Shown here: positions 8,813 through 16,926 of the stretch, one piece after another
Layout of the letters: each line of letters opens with the position of its first letter
Numbering within the stretch: position 1 is the first letter of the stretch
Source: a bacterium
Lineage (GTDB): Bacteria; UBP18; UBA7526
Length of the DNA stretch: 64,000 nucleotides
Assembly: GCA_030619985.1 (NCBI GenBank)
Contig: JAUXAI010000002.1
Span: 1-64,000, forward strand
Reading direction: 5' to 3'
The notes under the pieces: generated by a model
Database searches by the model: none
What the model saw: only the letters and a program-made list of their open reading frames with translations
What the model was told of the DNA's origin: nothing
Made by a program: the position numbers and the translations under genes

Positions 8813-9568
8813 ATGCGCCGGCCAATAATTGCCGGGAACTGGAAGATGAATAAGACCATCGACCAGTCCCTGGACTTAGTGACTAAATTAAAGTCCGAGG
8901 TCGCCCAAGTCAACGATCTTGACATTGTAGTCTGTCCTCCTTTTACCTCTCTCTTTGCGGTGGGCAAGGCTATTCGGGGAACGAACATCTTTCTTGGTGC
9001 CCAGGATATTTACTGGGAGGAGAAGGGAGCCTATACGGGAGAGGTTTCACCAGGGATGCTTATTGATGTGGGCTGTAGATATGTCATCATCGGCCATTCA
9101 GAGAGGAGGCAGTTCTTCACTGAGACGAATCAATCAGTGAATAGGAAGGTAAAGACGGCGCTAAAGTTCGGCCTCACTCCTATAATGTGTGTAGGAGAAA
9201 GGTTAGAGGAGAGGGAGAGGGGAGTAACCGAAGGGGTGCTGAGAGAGCACATCACCCGGGGATTGGAGAGTCTACCTAGGGAAGAGGTGTTGAAGATAGT
9301 CATTGCCTATGAGCCGGTATGGGCCATTGGAACAGGAAAGACCGCTACTCCAGATCAAGCACAAGAGGTACATTCTTTCATTAGAAAGCTCTTAAGAGAA
9401 CTCTATGATGAGGTTACTACCTCTAAGGTCAGAATCCAATATGGAGGAAGCGTCAAACCAGAAAACATTTCTCTTCTAATGAAGGAAAAGGATATCGATG
9501 GCGCCTTAGTAGGGGGAGCAAGCCTCGATGCCAGATCCTTTGCCCAAATCATCAAATACGAAAGATAG
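8813..9568 (+). CDS. tpiA: Triosephosphate isomerase
   Basis: 251 residues, full length. It interconverts glyceraldehyde 3-phosphate and dihydroxyacetone phosphate. The catalytic residues are visible: Lys in GNWKMN, His in IGHSERR and Glu in [11 protein letters not shown]; the phosphate loop GGSVKPEN and the VGGASL end are present. ATG 8813 follows GGGGGGGAG. Its place within the BMC locus fits a role in removing the triose released by DeoC. It has no N-terminal targeting helix, so it probably stays outside the shell. Confidence 0.96.
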   Translation: MRRPIIAGNWKMNKTIDQSLDLVTKLKSEVAQVNDLDIVVCPPFTSLFAVGKAIRGTNIFLGAQDIYWEEKGAYTGEVSPGMLIDVGCRYVIIGHSERRQFFTETNQSVNRKVKTALKFGLTPIMCVGERLEERERGVTEGVLREHITRGLESLPREEVLKIVIAYEPVWAIGTGKTATPDQAQEVHSFIRKLLRELYDEVTTSKVRIQYGGSVKPENISLLMKEKDIDGALVGGASLDARSFAQIIKYER

Positions 9569-9730
9569 TAAGGGGTTTATGGTTGACGGTGTACGGTTCA
9601 CGGTAAAAGACGGTAAACGGTAAACAGTCCCGACGGATGTCGGAACAGGCAAATTGAATAATAATTATTCATCAGCGGGGCAAGTAAAACGCACCGCTCA
9701 ACGGCCAACGGTTCAGTAAGGAAAGAAGAC
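9569..9730. repeat. ACGGTTC word repeat and AT palindrome
   Basis: ACGGTGTACGGTTCACGG words in 7-base steps start the gap. TGAATAAT-A-ATTATTCA at 9655-9671 is a perfect inverted repeat. CCGACGGATGTCGG forms a short stem. Confidence 0.65.
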
Positions 9731-10378
9731 GTGTACGATGAGAAGTTAGTTCGTTCTATTGTGAAGGAAGTCTTAGATAAGTTAAGCCTTGCCCCTAGAG
9801 CACCTTCGGGAAAGATTCCAGTCGGCCTCTCCAATAGGCACCTACACCTTACCACAAAAGATTTGGAGATCCTATTCGGAAAGGGAGCGAAACTGACAAA
9901 ACTGAGGGACCTCTCCCAGCCAGGGCAGTTTGCTGCCAATGAAACCGTCACCTTAGTGGGACCAAAGGGAAGGATGGATAAAGTGCGCATCCTTGGTCCG
10001 GTAAGAAAAGAAACCCAGGTGGAGGTCTCAAGAACAGATAGTTATATCCTGGGGATCAAGCCTCCCGTGAGGATCTCTGGGGATATAAAGGGCTCAGGCG
10101 GAATAAAGATTATCGGACACAAGGGAGAGATTGACTTAAGGGAAGGAGTGATTATTGCCCAGCGCCATATCCATATGTCTCCAGATGAGGCAAGGGGCTT
10201 TGGGGTGAAGGATGGGGATATAGTAAAGGTAAAAGTAGCCGGCGAAAGAGCATTGATATTCGATAATATCATAATAAGGTCCGGACCAACCCATAAGTTA
10301 GATTTCCATATAGATATTGATGAGGCCAATGCCGCTGGTCTCTCCCAGGGAGACTTAATAGAGATCATAAAAAGTTAA
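9731..10378 (+). CDS. pduL: Phosphate propanoyl/acetyltransferase, microcompartment type
   Basis: 215 residues with a GTG start after AAGGAAAGAAG. PduL converts acyl-CoA and phosphate to acyl-phosphate and CoA, recycling CoA in the BMC lumen. Zinc-ligand pairs are seen as SNRHLHL (His37, His39) and QRHIHMS in the second half. Residues 2-20 (YDEKLVRSIVKEVLDKLSL) form an amphipathic helix followed by a Pro/Ala linker, the form of an encapsulation peptide. Acetate kinase follows, so the pair would make acetate and ATP. Confidence 0.95.
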   Translation: MYDEKLVRSIVKEVLDKLSLAPRAPSGKIPVGLSNRHLHLTTKDLEILFGKGAKLTKLRDLSQPGQFAANETVTLVGPKGRMDKVRILGPVRKETQVEVSRTDSYILGIKPPVRISGDIKGSGGIKIIGHKGEIDLREGVIIAQRHIHMSPDEARGFGVKDGDIVKVKVAGERALIFDNIIIRSGPTHKLDFHIDIDEANAAGLSQGDLIEIIKS

Positions 10379-10479
10379 GATAAAGAGCAACCAGTAACCA
10401 GCGAACAGTAACCAGTTTTTTTTACTGTAAACTGTTCACTGTAAACTGTTAACTAATACCAACCTTAAAGGGGGTAAGA
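10379..10479. repeat. Paired CAGTAAC/GTTTACTG word repeat
   Basis: Left arm CCAGTAACCAGCGAACAG, then a T-run, then right arm in 7-base steps (GTAAACT, GTTCACT, GTAAACT, GTTAACT). It can fold into one long imperfect hairpin. Confidence 0.75.
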
Positions 10480-11700
10480 GTGAAGACATTAGTACTAAAC
10501 TGCGGTAGTTCCTCTGTGAAGTATGAACTGATTGAGATTGAGAAAGAGTCTATCTTGGCCAAGGGGATTGTGGAACGCATCGGGATGAGCGGAGCCCTCC
10601 TTACCCATCAGGTTGGGAAGAAGAAGCCGGTAAAGACGGCAGCAGAGGTCTTAGACCATAGAGAGGCAATAAAATTGGCCCTGGATGCCTTACTCCATTC
10701 CAAGACTGGAGTCATTAAGGATAAGAAAGAGATTGTTGCTGTCGGTCACCGAGTAGTCCATGGGGGAGAGAAATTTGCTACTTCAGTCCTGGTTACTGAG
10801 GAGGTAAAAGAAGGTATAGCGGATTGCATAGAACTTGCTCCTCTACATAACCCCCATAACCTGAGGGGAATCATGGCCTGTGAGGAACTCCTTCCCGGGA
10901 TCCCCCAGGTAGCGGTCTTCGATACTGCCTTCCATCAGACCATGCCTAGATATGCCTATATCTATGGATTGCCTTACACTCAGTATCGTAAATATGGGAT
11001 AAGGAGATACGGCTTTCACGGGACTTCCCACCTCTATGTCTCCCAGAGAGTGGCTCATCTCGTGGATAGGCCCTTGACAGATTTAAAGGTCATCACCTGC
11101 CACCTAGGGAATGGAGTCAGTATTGCTGCCATTAAGGGAGGGGTATCCATCGATACCTCAATGGGTTTTACCCCCTTAGAGGGGTTAGTCATGGGAACCA
11201 GATGCGGGGATATCGATCCAGCTATCGTCTTGTATATCATGACTAATGAAGGATTATCCATAAATGAGGTAAATACCATGCTTAACTTCCACTCTGGTCT
11301 TCAGGGATTATCAGGAGTGAGCAGTGATATGTATGATATCCTGGAAGAGGAGAAGAAGGGGAATGACCGGGCAAGATTGGCCATAGAGATCTTCACCTAT
11401 CATATAAGAAAATATATCGCCAGTTATGCCGGAGTCATGGGAGGAGTGGATGCTATCGTCTTCACTGCCGGGATTGGCGAAAATGCTCCCAGAATAAGAG
11501 CCTTGAGTTGTGCTGGGTTGGAATTTTTAGGGGTGGTTATCGATAAGGAGAGGAACGAGAAGACAATAAAGAAGGAGGGGGAGATAAGCGCTCCCAATTC
11601 AAAGGTCAAAGTCTATTGCATTCCAACCAATGAGGAACTGGTTATTGCTCGGGATACCTACAGTGTAATTACTAGAGGAAGGAGGAGGAGGAAGAAATGA
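10480..11700 (+). CDS. ackA: Acetate kinase
   Basis: 406 residues, GTG start. It transfers phosphate from acetyl-phosphate to ADP, the energy-yielding step of the pathway. Family landmarks: LNCGSSSVKYEL at the start, GHRVVHGG, VFDTAFHQTMP, YGFHGTSH, CHLGNGVS and FTAGIGENA. It ends with an unusual basic tail (RGRRRRKK). Its last codons overlap the next gene (ATGA at 11697), so the two are translationally coupled. This is the ordinary AckA family, not PduW-like by any feature I can see. Confidence 0.96.
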   Translation: MKTLVLNCGSSSVKYELIEIEKESILAKGIVERIGMSGALLTHQVGKKKPVKTAAEVLDHREAIKLALDALLHSKTGVIKDKKEIVAVGHRVVHGGEKFATSVLVTEEVKEGIADCIELAPLHNPHNLRGIMACEELLPGIPQVAVFDTAFHQTMPRYAYIYGLPYTQYRKYGIRRYGFHGTSHLYVSQRVAHLVDRPLTDLKVITCHLGNGVSIAAIKGGVSIDTSMGFTPLEGLVMGTRCGDIDPAIVLYIMTNEGLSINEVNTMLNFHSGLQGLSGVSSDMYDILEEEKKGNDRARLAIEIFTYHIRKYIASYAGVMGGVDAIVFTAGIGENAPRIRALSCAGLEFLGVVIDKERNEKTIKKEGEISAPNSKVKVYCIPTNEELVIARDTYSVITRGRRRRKK

Positions 11701-11987
11701 TATTTGCTAAGGTAATCGGTACTGTTGTGGCCACCAGGAAGGATGAGAAGATAGAAGGGTGTAAGTTATTGGCGATTCAGCCCATAAGCATGGAAGGAAA
11801 AGAAGAAGGGTTTCCTCTGGTAGCCATCGATGCTGTGGGAGCTGGAATCGGGGAGGTGGTCCTGATCGCCAAGGGCTCCTCTGCCCGTCAGACAGTAAGG
11901 ACTAAGGATACTCCTACGGATGCGGTAATCATGGCCATTGTCGATACCATTGAGGCAGAAGGTAAGGTTTTATTTAGAAAATCTTGA
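11697..11987 (+). CDS. BMC vertex protein (EutN/CcmL family), copy 1
   Basis: 96 residues. IFAKVIGTVVATRKDEKIEG and LLAIQPI are typical of the pentameric BMC-P proteins that cap the twelve vertices of the shell; GAGIGEVVLIAKGSSARQ and AIVDTIE complete the fold. It overlaps ackA by four bases. Two more paralogues lie at 16599 and 17392. Confidence 0.95.
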   Translation: MIFAKVIGTVVATRKDEKIEGCKLLAIQPISMEGKEEGFPLVAIDAVGAGIGEVVLIAKGSSARQTVRTKDTPTDAVIMAIVDTIEAEGKVLFRKS

Positions 11988-12105
11988 ATGCGGATAGAAG
12001 GTTTACAGTTGACACCGTTTACGGTAAGAGACGGTTAACAGTAAACAGCGAGGCCAAAGGCCGAGCGGGTAAACTGTAAACTATCCGAGCGAAGTGAGGA
12101 TGAAG
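11988..12105. repeat. ACGGTTAAC leader element, copy 1
   Basis: About 105 bases that recur almost unchanged at 15610-15721. Shared blocks are GACGGTTAACAGTAAACAGC, AGGCCGAGCGGGTAAACTGT and the ribosome-site module TCCGAGCGAAGTGAGGATGA. Both copies precede genes whose products start with a probable encapsulation helix. Confidence 0.8.
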
Positions 12106-13533
12106 ATGGAGATCAGTCCAGAGAAGATAAGAGAAGTTGTTAAGGAAATTGTAGAAAGAGTGACCAAGGAAGAAGCCAAGCCTTCTGGTAAAGGAGAAAC
12201 AGAAGGCTTGGGGGTCTTTCCCAATGTAGAGGAAGCCATTGAGGCAGCAAGGGTTGCCCAGAGGGAGCTCTTCCGGGAGAGCCTGGAGAAGAGGAGTAAG
12301 TACATCGAAGCCATAAGGGAGGCCTCTATCCGGGAAGCAGAAAGCTTAGCCAGGTTGGCCTGGGAAGAGACCGGTATGGGAAGATGGGAGGACAAGGTCC
12401 AGAAGAATCTGTTAGCTGCCCAGAAGACCCCTGGAGTAGAGGATCTACATCCCGTTGCCTATACTGGGGATCATGGTTTAACCTTGGAGGAGAGGGCTCC
12501 CTTTGGAGTAATTGGTGCCGTGGCTCCTTCTACCAATCCTTCTTCAACCATAATAAATAATGCCATCTCTATTATCGCTGCCGGGAATAGCGTGGTTTTT
12601 GCTCCCCATCCAGCAGCCAAGAAGGTATCCCTGAAATCCATTCAGATTCTTAATGAAGCGATTATAAAAGCGGGTGGTCCAGCAAATTTAATGACCACTG
12701 CTGCCCAGCCCTCTATTGAAGAGGCCCAGACACTATTCAAGCATCCCAAAATAAAGCTCATCATGGTTACTGGTGGGCCAGCGGTTGTCAAAGCTGCCAT
12801 GGCCTGTGGGAAGAAGGTGATCGCTGCTGGACCGGGAAACCCCCCAGTAGTTGTGGATGAGACTTCAGACTTAGAGCATGCCTGTGACTCCATTATTAAG
12901 GGAGCAATGTTTGACAATGGTGTCTTATGTACTGCAGAAAAAGAGATCATTGCCGTAGAAGCCATTGCCGATAGATTATTGGAATTATTACGCAAGGATC
13001 CGCGGACCTACGAATTAAAGAAGGATGAGTTTGAGAGATTGACCAAGGCGGCCATATTGGAACCAGGTGGCCCAGGGAAGGAACCCAAAGTAAGCAGGGA
13101 ATACATAGGGAAGGACGCCACTTTAATCGCTTCCAAGATTGGAGTAAAAGTACCAGAGAGTACTAGACTCTTATTCTGTGAAGTGGACCGAAACCACGCT
13201 TTCGTCTGGACAGAGCAGCTCATGCCGGTCATTCCCTTTGTCAGGGTAAAGGATGTTGATGAGGCAATTAATTTTGCTGTAGAAGTTGAACAGGCCAATA
13301 AGCATACCGCTATCATGCATTCCTTAAATGTGGCCAATCTGACCAAGATGGCCAAGACCGCTCAAGTTTCCATCTTCGTTAAGAATGCCCCTTCCTATGC
13401 TGGCTTGGGCTATGAGGGAGAGGGATATGCTGCCCTTTCCATTGCTACCCCCACTGGTGAAGGCCTGATCAAAACCAGCAACTTCACCAGACCTCTAAGA
13501 TGTGTCCTAGTGGACTACTTCAGAATAGCCTAA
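12106..13533 (+). CDS. CoA-acylating aldehyde dehydrogenase (PduP/EutE family)
   Basis: 475 residues. It oxidises acetaldehyde with NAD+ and CoA to acetyl-CoA. The catalytic cysteine is Cys275 in NGVLCTAEKE; APSTNPSS and VTGGPAVVKAA belong to the nucleotide-binding region. The N-terminal MEISPEKIREVVKEIVERV is an amphipathic helix followed by a Lys/Gly/Pro linker, as in encapsulation peptides. ATG 12106 is preferred, with GAGGA five bases upstream; ATG 12100 and GTG 12094 are in frame. In this locus the aldehyde is probably made by DeoC. Confidence 0.94.
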   Translation: MEISPEKIREVVKEIVERVTKEEAKPSGKGETEGLGVFPNVEEAIEAARVAQRELFRESLEKRSKYIEAIREASIREAESLARLAWEETGMGRWEDKVQKNLLAAQKTPGVEDLHPVAYTGDHGLTLEERAPFGVIGAVAPSTNPSSTIINNAISIIAAGNSVVFAPHPAAKKVSLKSIQILNEAIIKAGGPANLMTTAAQPSIEEAQTLFKHPKIKLIMVTGGPAVVKAAMACGKKVIAAGPGNPPVVVDETSDLEHACDSIIKGAMFDNGVLCTAEKEIIAVEAIADRLLELLRKDPRTYELKKDEFERLTKAAILEPGGPGKEPKVSREYIGKDATLIASKIGVKVPESTRLLFCEVDRNHAFVWTEQLMPVIPFVRVKDVDEAINFAVEVEQANKHTAIMHSLNVANLTKMAKTAQVSIFVKNAPSYAGLGYEGEGYAALSIATPTGEGLIKTSNFTRPLRCVLVDYFRIA

Positions 13534-13615
13534 AATAGTTGATAAGTTGACTAGTTGACAAGTTAGTAAGTAAATTCTTCCTTGTCAACTTGTATACGTG
13601 TTTCCTTGTTAACTG
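13534..13615. repeat. Paired GTTGACAAG/CTTGTCAAC word repeat
   Basis: GTTGATAAGTTGACTAGTTGACAAG is mirrored by CTTGTCAACTTGTATACG and CCTTGTTAAC, giving a potential hairpin that ends at the next start codon. Confidence 0.7.
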
Positions 13616-14950
13616 ATGGTAGAGATGGATAGAAAAGAGATTATCGAAAAGGTAAGGGATGCGGGAGTAGTGGGAGCAGGGGGAGCGGGCTTTCCCACTC
13701 ATGTGAAGTTAGAAGCCAAGGTAGAGTATGTCATCGCCAATGGTGCGGAGTGCGAGCCTCTCTTGCGCATCGATCAGCAATTGATGGCTTCTCAAGCGAA
13801 TAAAGTGATCAGAGGATTAGAACTGGTAATGAAGGCCACCGGTGCCAAGAAGGGATTTATTGCTTTAAAAGAAAAATATAAAGAGGCCATCGCTGCTTTA
13901 ACATCCCACATCCCACATCCCACATCCCACATCGAACTATTTATCCTCGCCGATTTCTACCCCGCAGGTGATGAACAGATCCTGGTCTATGAGGTATTGA
14001 AAAGGATTGTCCCTGAAGGAGGGATTCCTCTTAATGTAGGAGTAGTAGTAGATAATGTAGGAACTCTTATTAATATCGCAGATGCTATAGAAAGAAAGCC
14101 GGTTACCCATCGCTATCTCACAATATCCGGGGCGGTAAAGGGAGCGAAGTCAGTGAAGGTTCCCGTGGGGATGAGTGTGGGAGAGGTAATAAGATTAGCT
14201 GAACCAAAGATAGAGAATTTCTCTGTCCTAGATGGCGGTCCTATGATGGGGAAACTGATTGAAGATCTGGATTCCCCAGTGATGAAGACCACCACGGGAT
14301 TGATCGTTCTTCCCAAAGACCATAATGTAATTATGAACAAGACCTTAGAGATGAGAAAAATCCTAAGGAAGACTATGCTCTGTATGCAGTGCACTGACTG
14401 TACCGAGCTCTGTCCCAGGTACTTAATCGGCCATTCCTTAAAACCCCATAAGATAATGAGGCACGTGGGATATGAGATGAGGAAGGAACTGAATGATATT
14501 ACTGCTGCCTTCCTCTGCTCAGAATGTGGTTTATGTAATCTATATGCTTGTCCTTTTGGACTATCACCACTCAGGGTAAATCAGGAGATTAAGAAGGAAT
14601 TAACAGAGGCCAAGGTTAAAAATCCCCATAAGGAGGCTCCGAAGGAAGCCCATCCCATGATAGAGTATCGCAGGGTTCCCACAGCAAGGATTATTTCAAG
14701 GATTGGGGTGGAGGAGTATAATGTTGACGCTCCCTTAGAAAAAAGGGGATATCGGACGAACCTTGTCAGGATTCCTCTCTCTCAGCATGTGGGAGCAAGA
14801 TCGGTCCCCATAGCGAAGTTGAATGACAAGGTAAAGGTGGGAGACCTAATTGCCGATATTCCCAGAGGGGCTCTGGGAGCCAGAATTCACGCCTCGATAG
14901 AAGGAAAGATAACCGACATCGAAGACTATATTACTATCGAAGCCCAGTAA
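13616..14950 (+). CDS. PduS-like flavin/Fe-S oxidoreductase (RnfC-related)
   Basis: 444 residues. GAGGAGFPTHVKL is the N-terminal RnfC/Nqo1-like FMN/NADH fold start, VIANGAECEPLL follows, and an SLBB-type region is next. Two ferredoxin-like clusters are visible: CMQCTDCTELCP and CSECGLCNLYACP. In PDU compartments PduS passes electrons and reduces cobalamin; with no B12 enzyme here it more likely moves electrons to or from the lumen. An in-frame array of five 7-base units (13901-13935) adds TSHIPHPTSHIE. ATG 13616 has no clear ribosome site; ATG 13625 is possible. Confidence 0.88.
   Translation: MVEMDRKEIIEKVRDAGVVGAGGAGFPTHVKLEAKVEYVIANGAECEPLLRIDQQLMASQANKVIRGLELVMKATGAKKGFIALKEKYKEAIAALTSHIPHPTSHIELFILADFYPAGDEQILVYEVLKRIVPEGGIPLNVGVVVDNVGTLINIADAIERKPVTHRYLTISGAVKGAKSVKVPVGMSVGEVIRLAEPKIENFSVLDGGPMMGKLIEDLDSPVMKTTTGLIVLPKDHNVIMNKTLEMRKILRKTMLCMQCTDCTELCPRYLIGHSLKPHKIMRHVGYEMRKELNDITAAFLCSECGLCNLYACPFGLSPLRVNQEIKKELTEAKVKNPHKEAPKEAHPMIEYRRVPTARIISRIGVEEYNVDAPLEKRGYRTNLVRIPLSQHVGARSVPIAKLNDKVKVGDLIADIPRGALGARIHASIEGKITDIEDYITIEAQ
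13901..13935 (+). repeat. In-frame heptamer array (ACATCCC x5) inside the pduS-like gene
   Basis: Four perfect ACATCCC units plus ACATCGA. The word also occurs in the gap at 46179-46275. Three frames of a 7-mer give a 7-residue peptide period, here TSHIPHP. Confidence 0.9.
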
Positions 14951-15057
14951 AGTACCCAGTTAATAGCAGTTAACAACAGTTAATAACAGTTGCTTTTTTA
15001 ATGAGGTAACCGATATTAACCGCATACTTGTTAACTTCCGAGTGAAACGAGGATGAA
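14951..15057. repeat. AACAGTTAAT word repeat and TCCGAG ribosome-site module
   Basis: AGTTAATAGCAGTTAACAACAGTTAATAACAG words are followed by partial complements and by TCCGAGTGAAACGAGGATGA directly before the BMC-T start. Confidence 0.65.
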
Positions 15058-15609
15058 ATGGTTAGAAATGCCATCGGCATGGTGGAAGTGAATAGCGTTG
15101 CCCGGGGATTTGAGGTCTGCGATGCCATGATGAAGGTAGCGGCGGTGGATTTGATTGAATCCTTTAGTATCTGCCCTGGTAAATATATCGTCTTGGTAAT
15201 GGGAGACGTGGCTAGTACCCGGTCTTCAGTCGATAAGGGGAAGGAAGTGGGGAAGGAGACGGTAATGGATAGCTTCGTCATTCCCAATGTCCATACCGAT
15301 GTCTTCCCGGCCATAATGGGAACCACAGTAATTAAGGAGTTAAAAGCAATTGGTGTAATAGAGACCTTCTCAGTATCGGCCATCATCCTGGCCGCAGATG
15401 CTGCCGTAAAAGCGGCCAAAATTGAACTCATCGAGGTTCGCTTAGCAAAGGGATTAGCAGGCAAGGGCTTCGTTACCTTAACGGGAGAGGTGGACGCGGT
15501 AAAGGCGGCCATAGATGCTGGCTGTAGGGAGATAGAGAAGGAAGGACTATTAGTGAACCGAACCGTTATTCCCAAGCCCCATGAGGCACTGAGAAAAGCA
15601 TTATTATAA
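15058..15609 (+). CDS. BMC shell protein with tandem domains (BMC-T, PduT-like)
   Basis: 183 residues with two BMC domains (NAIGMVEVNSVARGFEVCDAMMK... and QAIGVIETFSVSA-like second half). Three copies make a pseudohexamer. SICPGKY in the first domain matches the PduT position where one cysteine per subunit holds a [4Fe-4S] cluster in the central pore. The C-terminus (NRTVIPKPHEAL) also matches PduT. With the PduS-like gene upstream this suggests an electron path across the shell. GAGGATGAA before ATG 15058 is the ribosome site. Confidence 0.93.
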   Translation: MVRNAIGMVEVNSVARGFEVCDAMMKVAAVDLIESFSICPGKYIVLVMGDVASTRSSVDKGKEVGKETVMDSFVIPNVHTDVFPAIMGTTVIKELKAIGVIETFSVSAIILAADAAVKAAKIELIEVRLAKGLAGKGFVTLTGEVDAVKAAIDAGCREIEKEGLLVNRTVIPKPHEALRKALL

Positions 15610-15721
15610 TAGGTTTACGGTTCACGGTGTACGGTTTACGGTAAAAGACGGTTAACGGTAAACAGCGAAGCCAGAGGCCGAGCGGGTAAACTGTAAACTA
15701 TCCGAGTGAAACGAGGATGAG
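15610..15721. repeat. ACGGTTAAC leader element, copy 2
   Basis: Near-identical to 11988-12105: ACGGTTAACGGTAAACAGCG, then AGGCCGAGCGGGTAAACTGT, then TCCGAGTGAAACGAGGATGA. An extra run of 7-base words (CGGTTCA, CGGTGTA, CGGTTTA) precedes it. Confidence 0.8.
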
Positions 15722-15952
15722 ATGGATAAAGAGAAGTTGATTCAAATCGTTACTGAAGAGGTCCAGAAGGAGTTGGCTGAAAAGGGAAAAGTGGCTCCCC
15801 CCACAGGGAAGAAGATGCTTATTACCGAAGAGGAGATGCTCCAAGTAGCCAAAAGAGGGGAGAAGGAGTTGAGGGTTCCCAAGAATGCCATCATCACTCC
15901 CTTTGCCCGGGATAGGGCCCTGGAATTCAGAATCAAAATCATCAAAGAGTAA
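15722..15952 (+). CDS. Small BMC-associated protein with targeting helix
   Basis: 76 residues. The first 22 (MDKEKLIQIVTEEVQKELAE) form an amphipathic helix like those on the cargo enzymes here. After a Pro/Gly linker comes LITEEEMLQVAKRGEKELRVP and AIITPFARDRALEFRIKI, which recalls the N-terminal region of EutT-type proteins and other small BMC-locus proteins. No catalytic domain follows. It could be a scaffold or adaptor that binds shell and cargo; I cannot assign a reaction. The next gene is rpiB. Confidence 0.75.
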   Translation: MDKEKLIQIVTEEVQKELAEKGKVAPPTGKKMLITEEEMLQVAKRGEKELRVPKNAIITPFARDRALEFRIKIIKE

Positions 15953-16057
15953 AATGACAAGGGTGACAAGGGTGGCAATGGTAGCAAGGGCGACAAGGGT
16001 TTTAAACCCCTGTTACCCCTGTACCCCTTGTTCCCCCTGTAACCCCTGAGGTAAGGC
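15953..16057. repeat. Paired GGTGACAAGG/CCCCTTGTTCC word repeat
   Basis: Left arm GTGACAAGG, GTGGCAATGG, TAGCAAGGG, CGACAAGGG; right arm ACCCCTGTTACCCCTGTACC and following words. It resembles 23481-23571. A weak GAGGTAAGGC site precedes ATG 16058. Confidence 0.75.
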
Positions 16058-16591
16058 ATGGTTTCTGAAGATATCATAAAGAAGATTGCTGAAGAAGTGG
16101 CCACTAAGTTAAAGACTTCTGAAGTTCCTCCTAAGGATGAGAAGAGGATTGCCATGGGAAGCGATCACGGTGGGTTCCCCTTAAAAGAGGAATTGAGAAA
16201 GTATCTCGATGAATTAGGATATAAAGTAAAGGACTGCGGTCCCTATAGCCTGGAGTCCTGCGATTATCCCGATTATGCTCATCTGGTTGCCTCAGAAGTA
16301 GTAAAAGGAGAATGTTCTAAAGGAATAATGATTGATGGTGCGGGAATGGGCTCCTGCATCGTCTGTAATAAGGTTCCCGGAATAAGGGCTGCCTTAGCCT
16401 ACGATACCTTTACTGCCAAGATGGCCAGTGAACATGATGATGCCAATGTTCTATGTCTTGGGGGCCAGACCATAGGGATTGCTTTAGCAAAGGATATGGT
16501 TAAGGTGTGGCTGGAAACCAAGTTCGCTGGTGGTCGCCATGCCCGAAGGGTAGATAAGATCATGGGGATAGAAAAGAAGTATCTCAAATGA
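16058..16591 (+). CDS. rpiB: Ribose-5-phosphate isomerase B with N-terminal targeting helix
   Basis: 177 residues, about 30 longer than usual RpiB. The extension (MVSEDIIKKIAEEVATKLKT) is an amphipathic helix with a Pro linker, as in encapsulation peptides. The body has IAMGSDHGGFPLKEEL, CDYPDYAHLVASEV, GIMIDGAGMGSCIVCNKVPGIRAAL and the R-H-A-R-R end of the family. It interconverts ribose and ribulose 5-phosphate. Finding it as likely BMC cargo, together with DeoC, is the mark of sugar-phosphate-utilising loci. It lies 7 bases before a vertex protein gene. Confidence 0.94.
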   Translation: MVSEDIIKKIAEEVATKLKTSEVPPKDEKRIAMGSDHGGFPLKEELRKYLDELGYKVKDCGPYSLESCDYPDYAHLVASEVVKGECSKGIMIDGAGMGSCIVCNKVPGIRAALAYDTFTAKMASEHDDANVLCLGGQTIGIALAKDMVKVWLETKFAGGRHARRVDKIMGIEKKYLK

Positions 16592-16598
16592 GGAAGCT

Positions 16599-16877
16599 AT
16601 GAAATTAGCAAAGGTGATCGGAACCGTAGTTGCCTCTCAGAAGTATGAGACATTGGAAGGGGCGAAGTTACTCATCATTCAGCCTCTAACCTGGGAGGAG
16701 AAGAAGCCCATAGACAAGCCCCAGGTGGCTGTAGATACTGTCCAAGCGGGGATCGGGGATTATGTCTTCTATGTTGAAGCAAGGGAAGCTTCCCTACCCC
16801 TATTACCTGAGATTGCTCCGGTCGATGCGGGCATCGTAGGCATCGTGGATTCCGTAGACATCCATGAGGAAGAATAG
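16599..16877 (+). CDS. BMC vertex protein (EutN/CcmL family), copy 2
   Basis: 92 residues. KLAKVIGTVVASQKYETLEG, LLIIQPLT, VDTVQAGIGDYVFYV and GIVGIVDSVDI are the family pattern. It follows rpiB by 7 bases and shares AGGAAGC as ribosome site. It diverges in the loop after the third strand from copies 1 and 3, so the three may form different pentamers or mixed vertices. Confidence 0.94.
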   Translation: MKLAKVIGTVVASQKYETLEGAKLLIIQPLTWEEKKPIDKPQVAVDTVQAGIGDYVFYVEAREASLPLLPEIAPVDAGIVGIVDSVDIHEEE

Positions 16878-16926
16878 TCAGCCTCTTCGGCTGATCCACC
16901 GATAAGGTGGAAAAGGGGGTGATAGA

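Noticed and set aside
13901-13935. CRISPR-like direct repeats
   Set aside because: Seven-base units without spacers, inside a gene; no array of 25-35-base repeats with unique spacers exists in the window.
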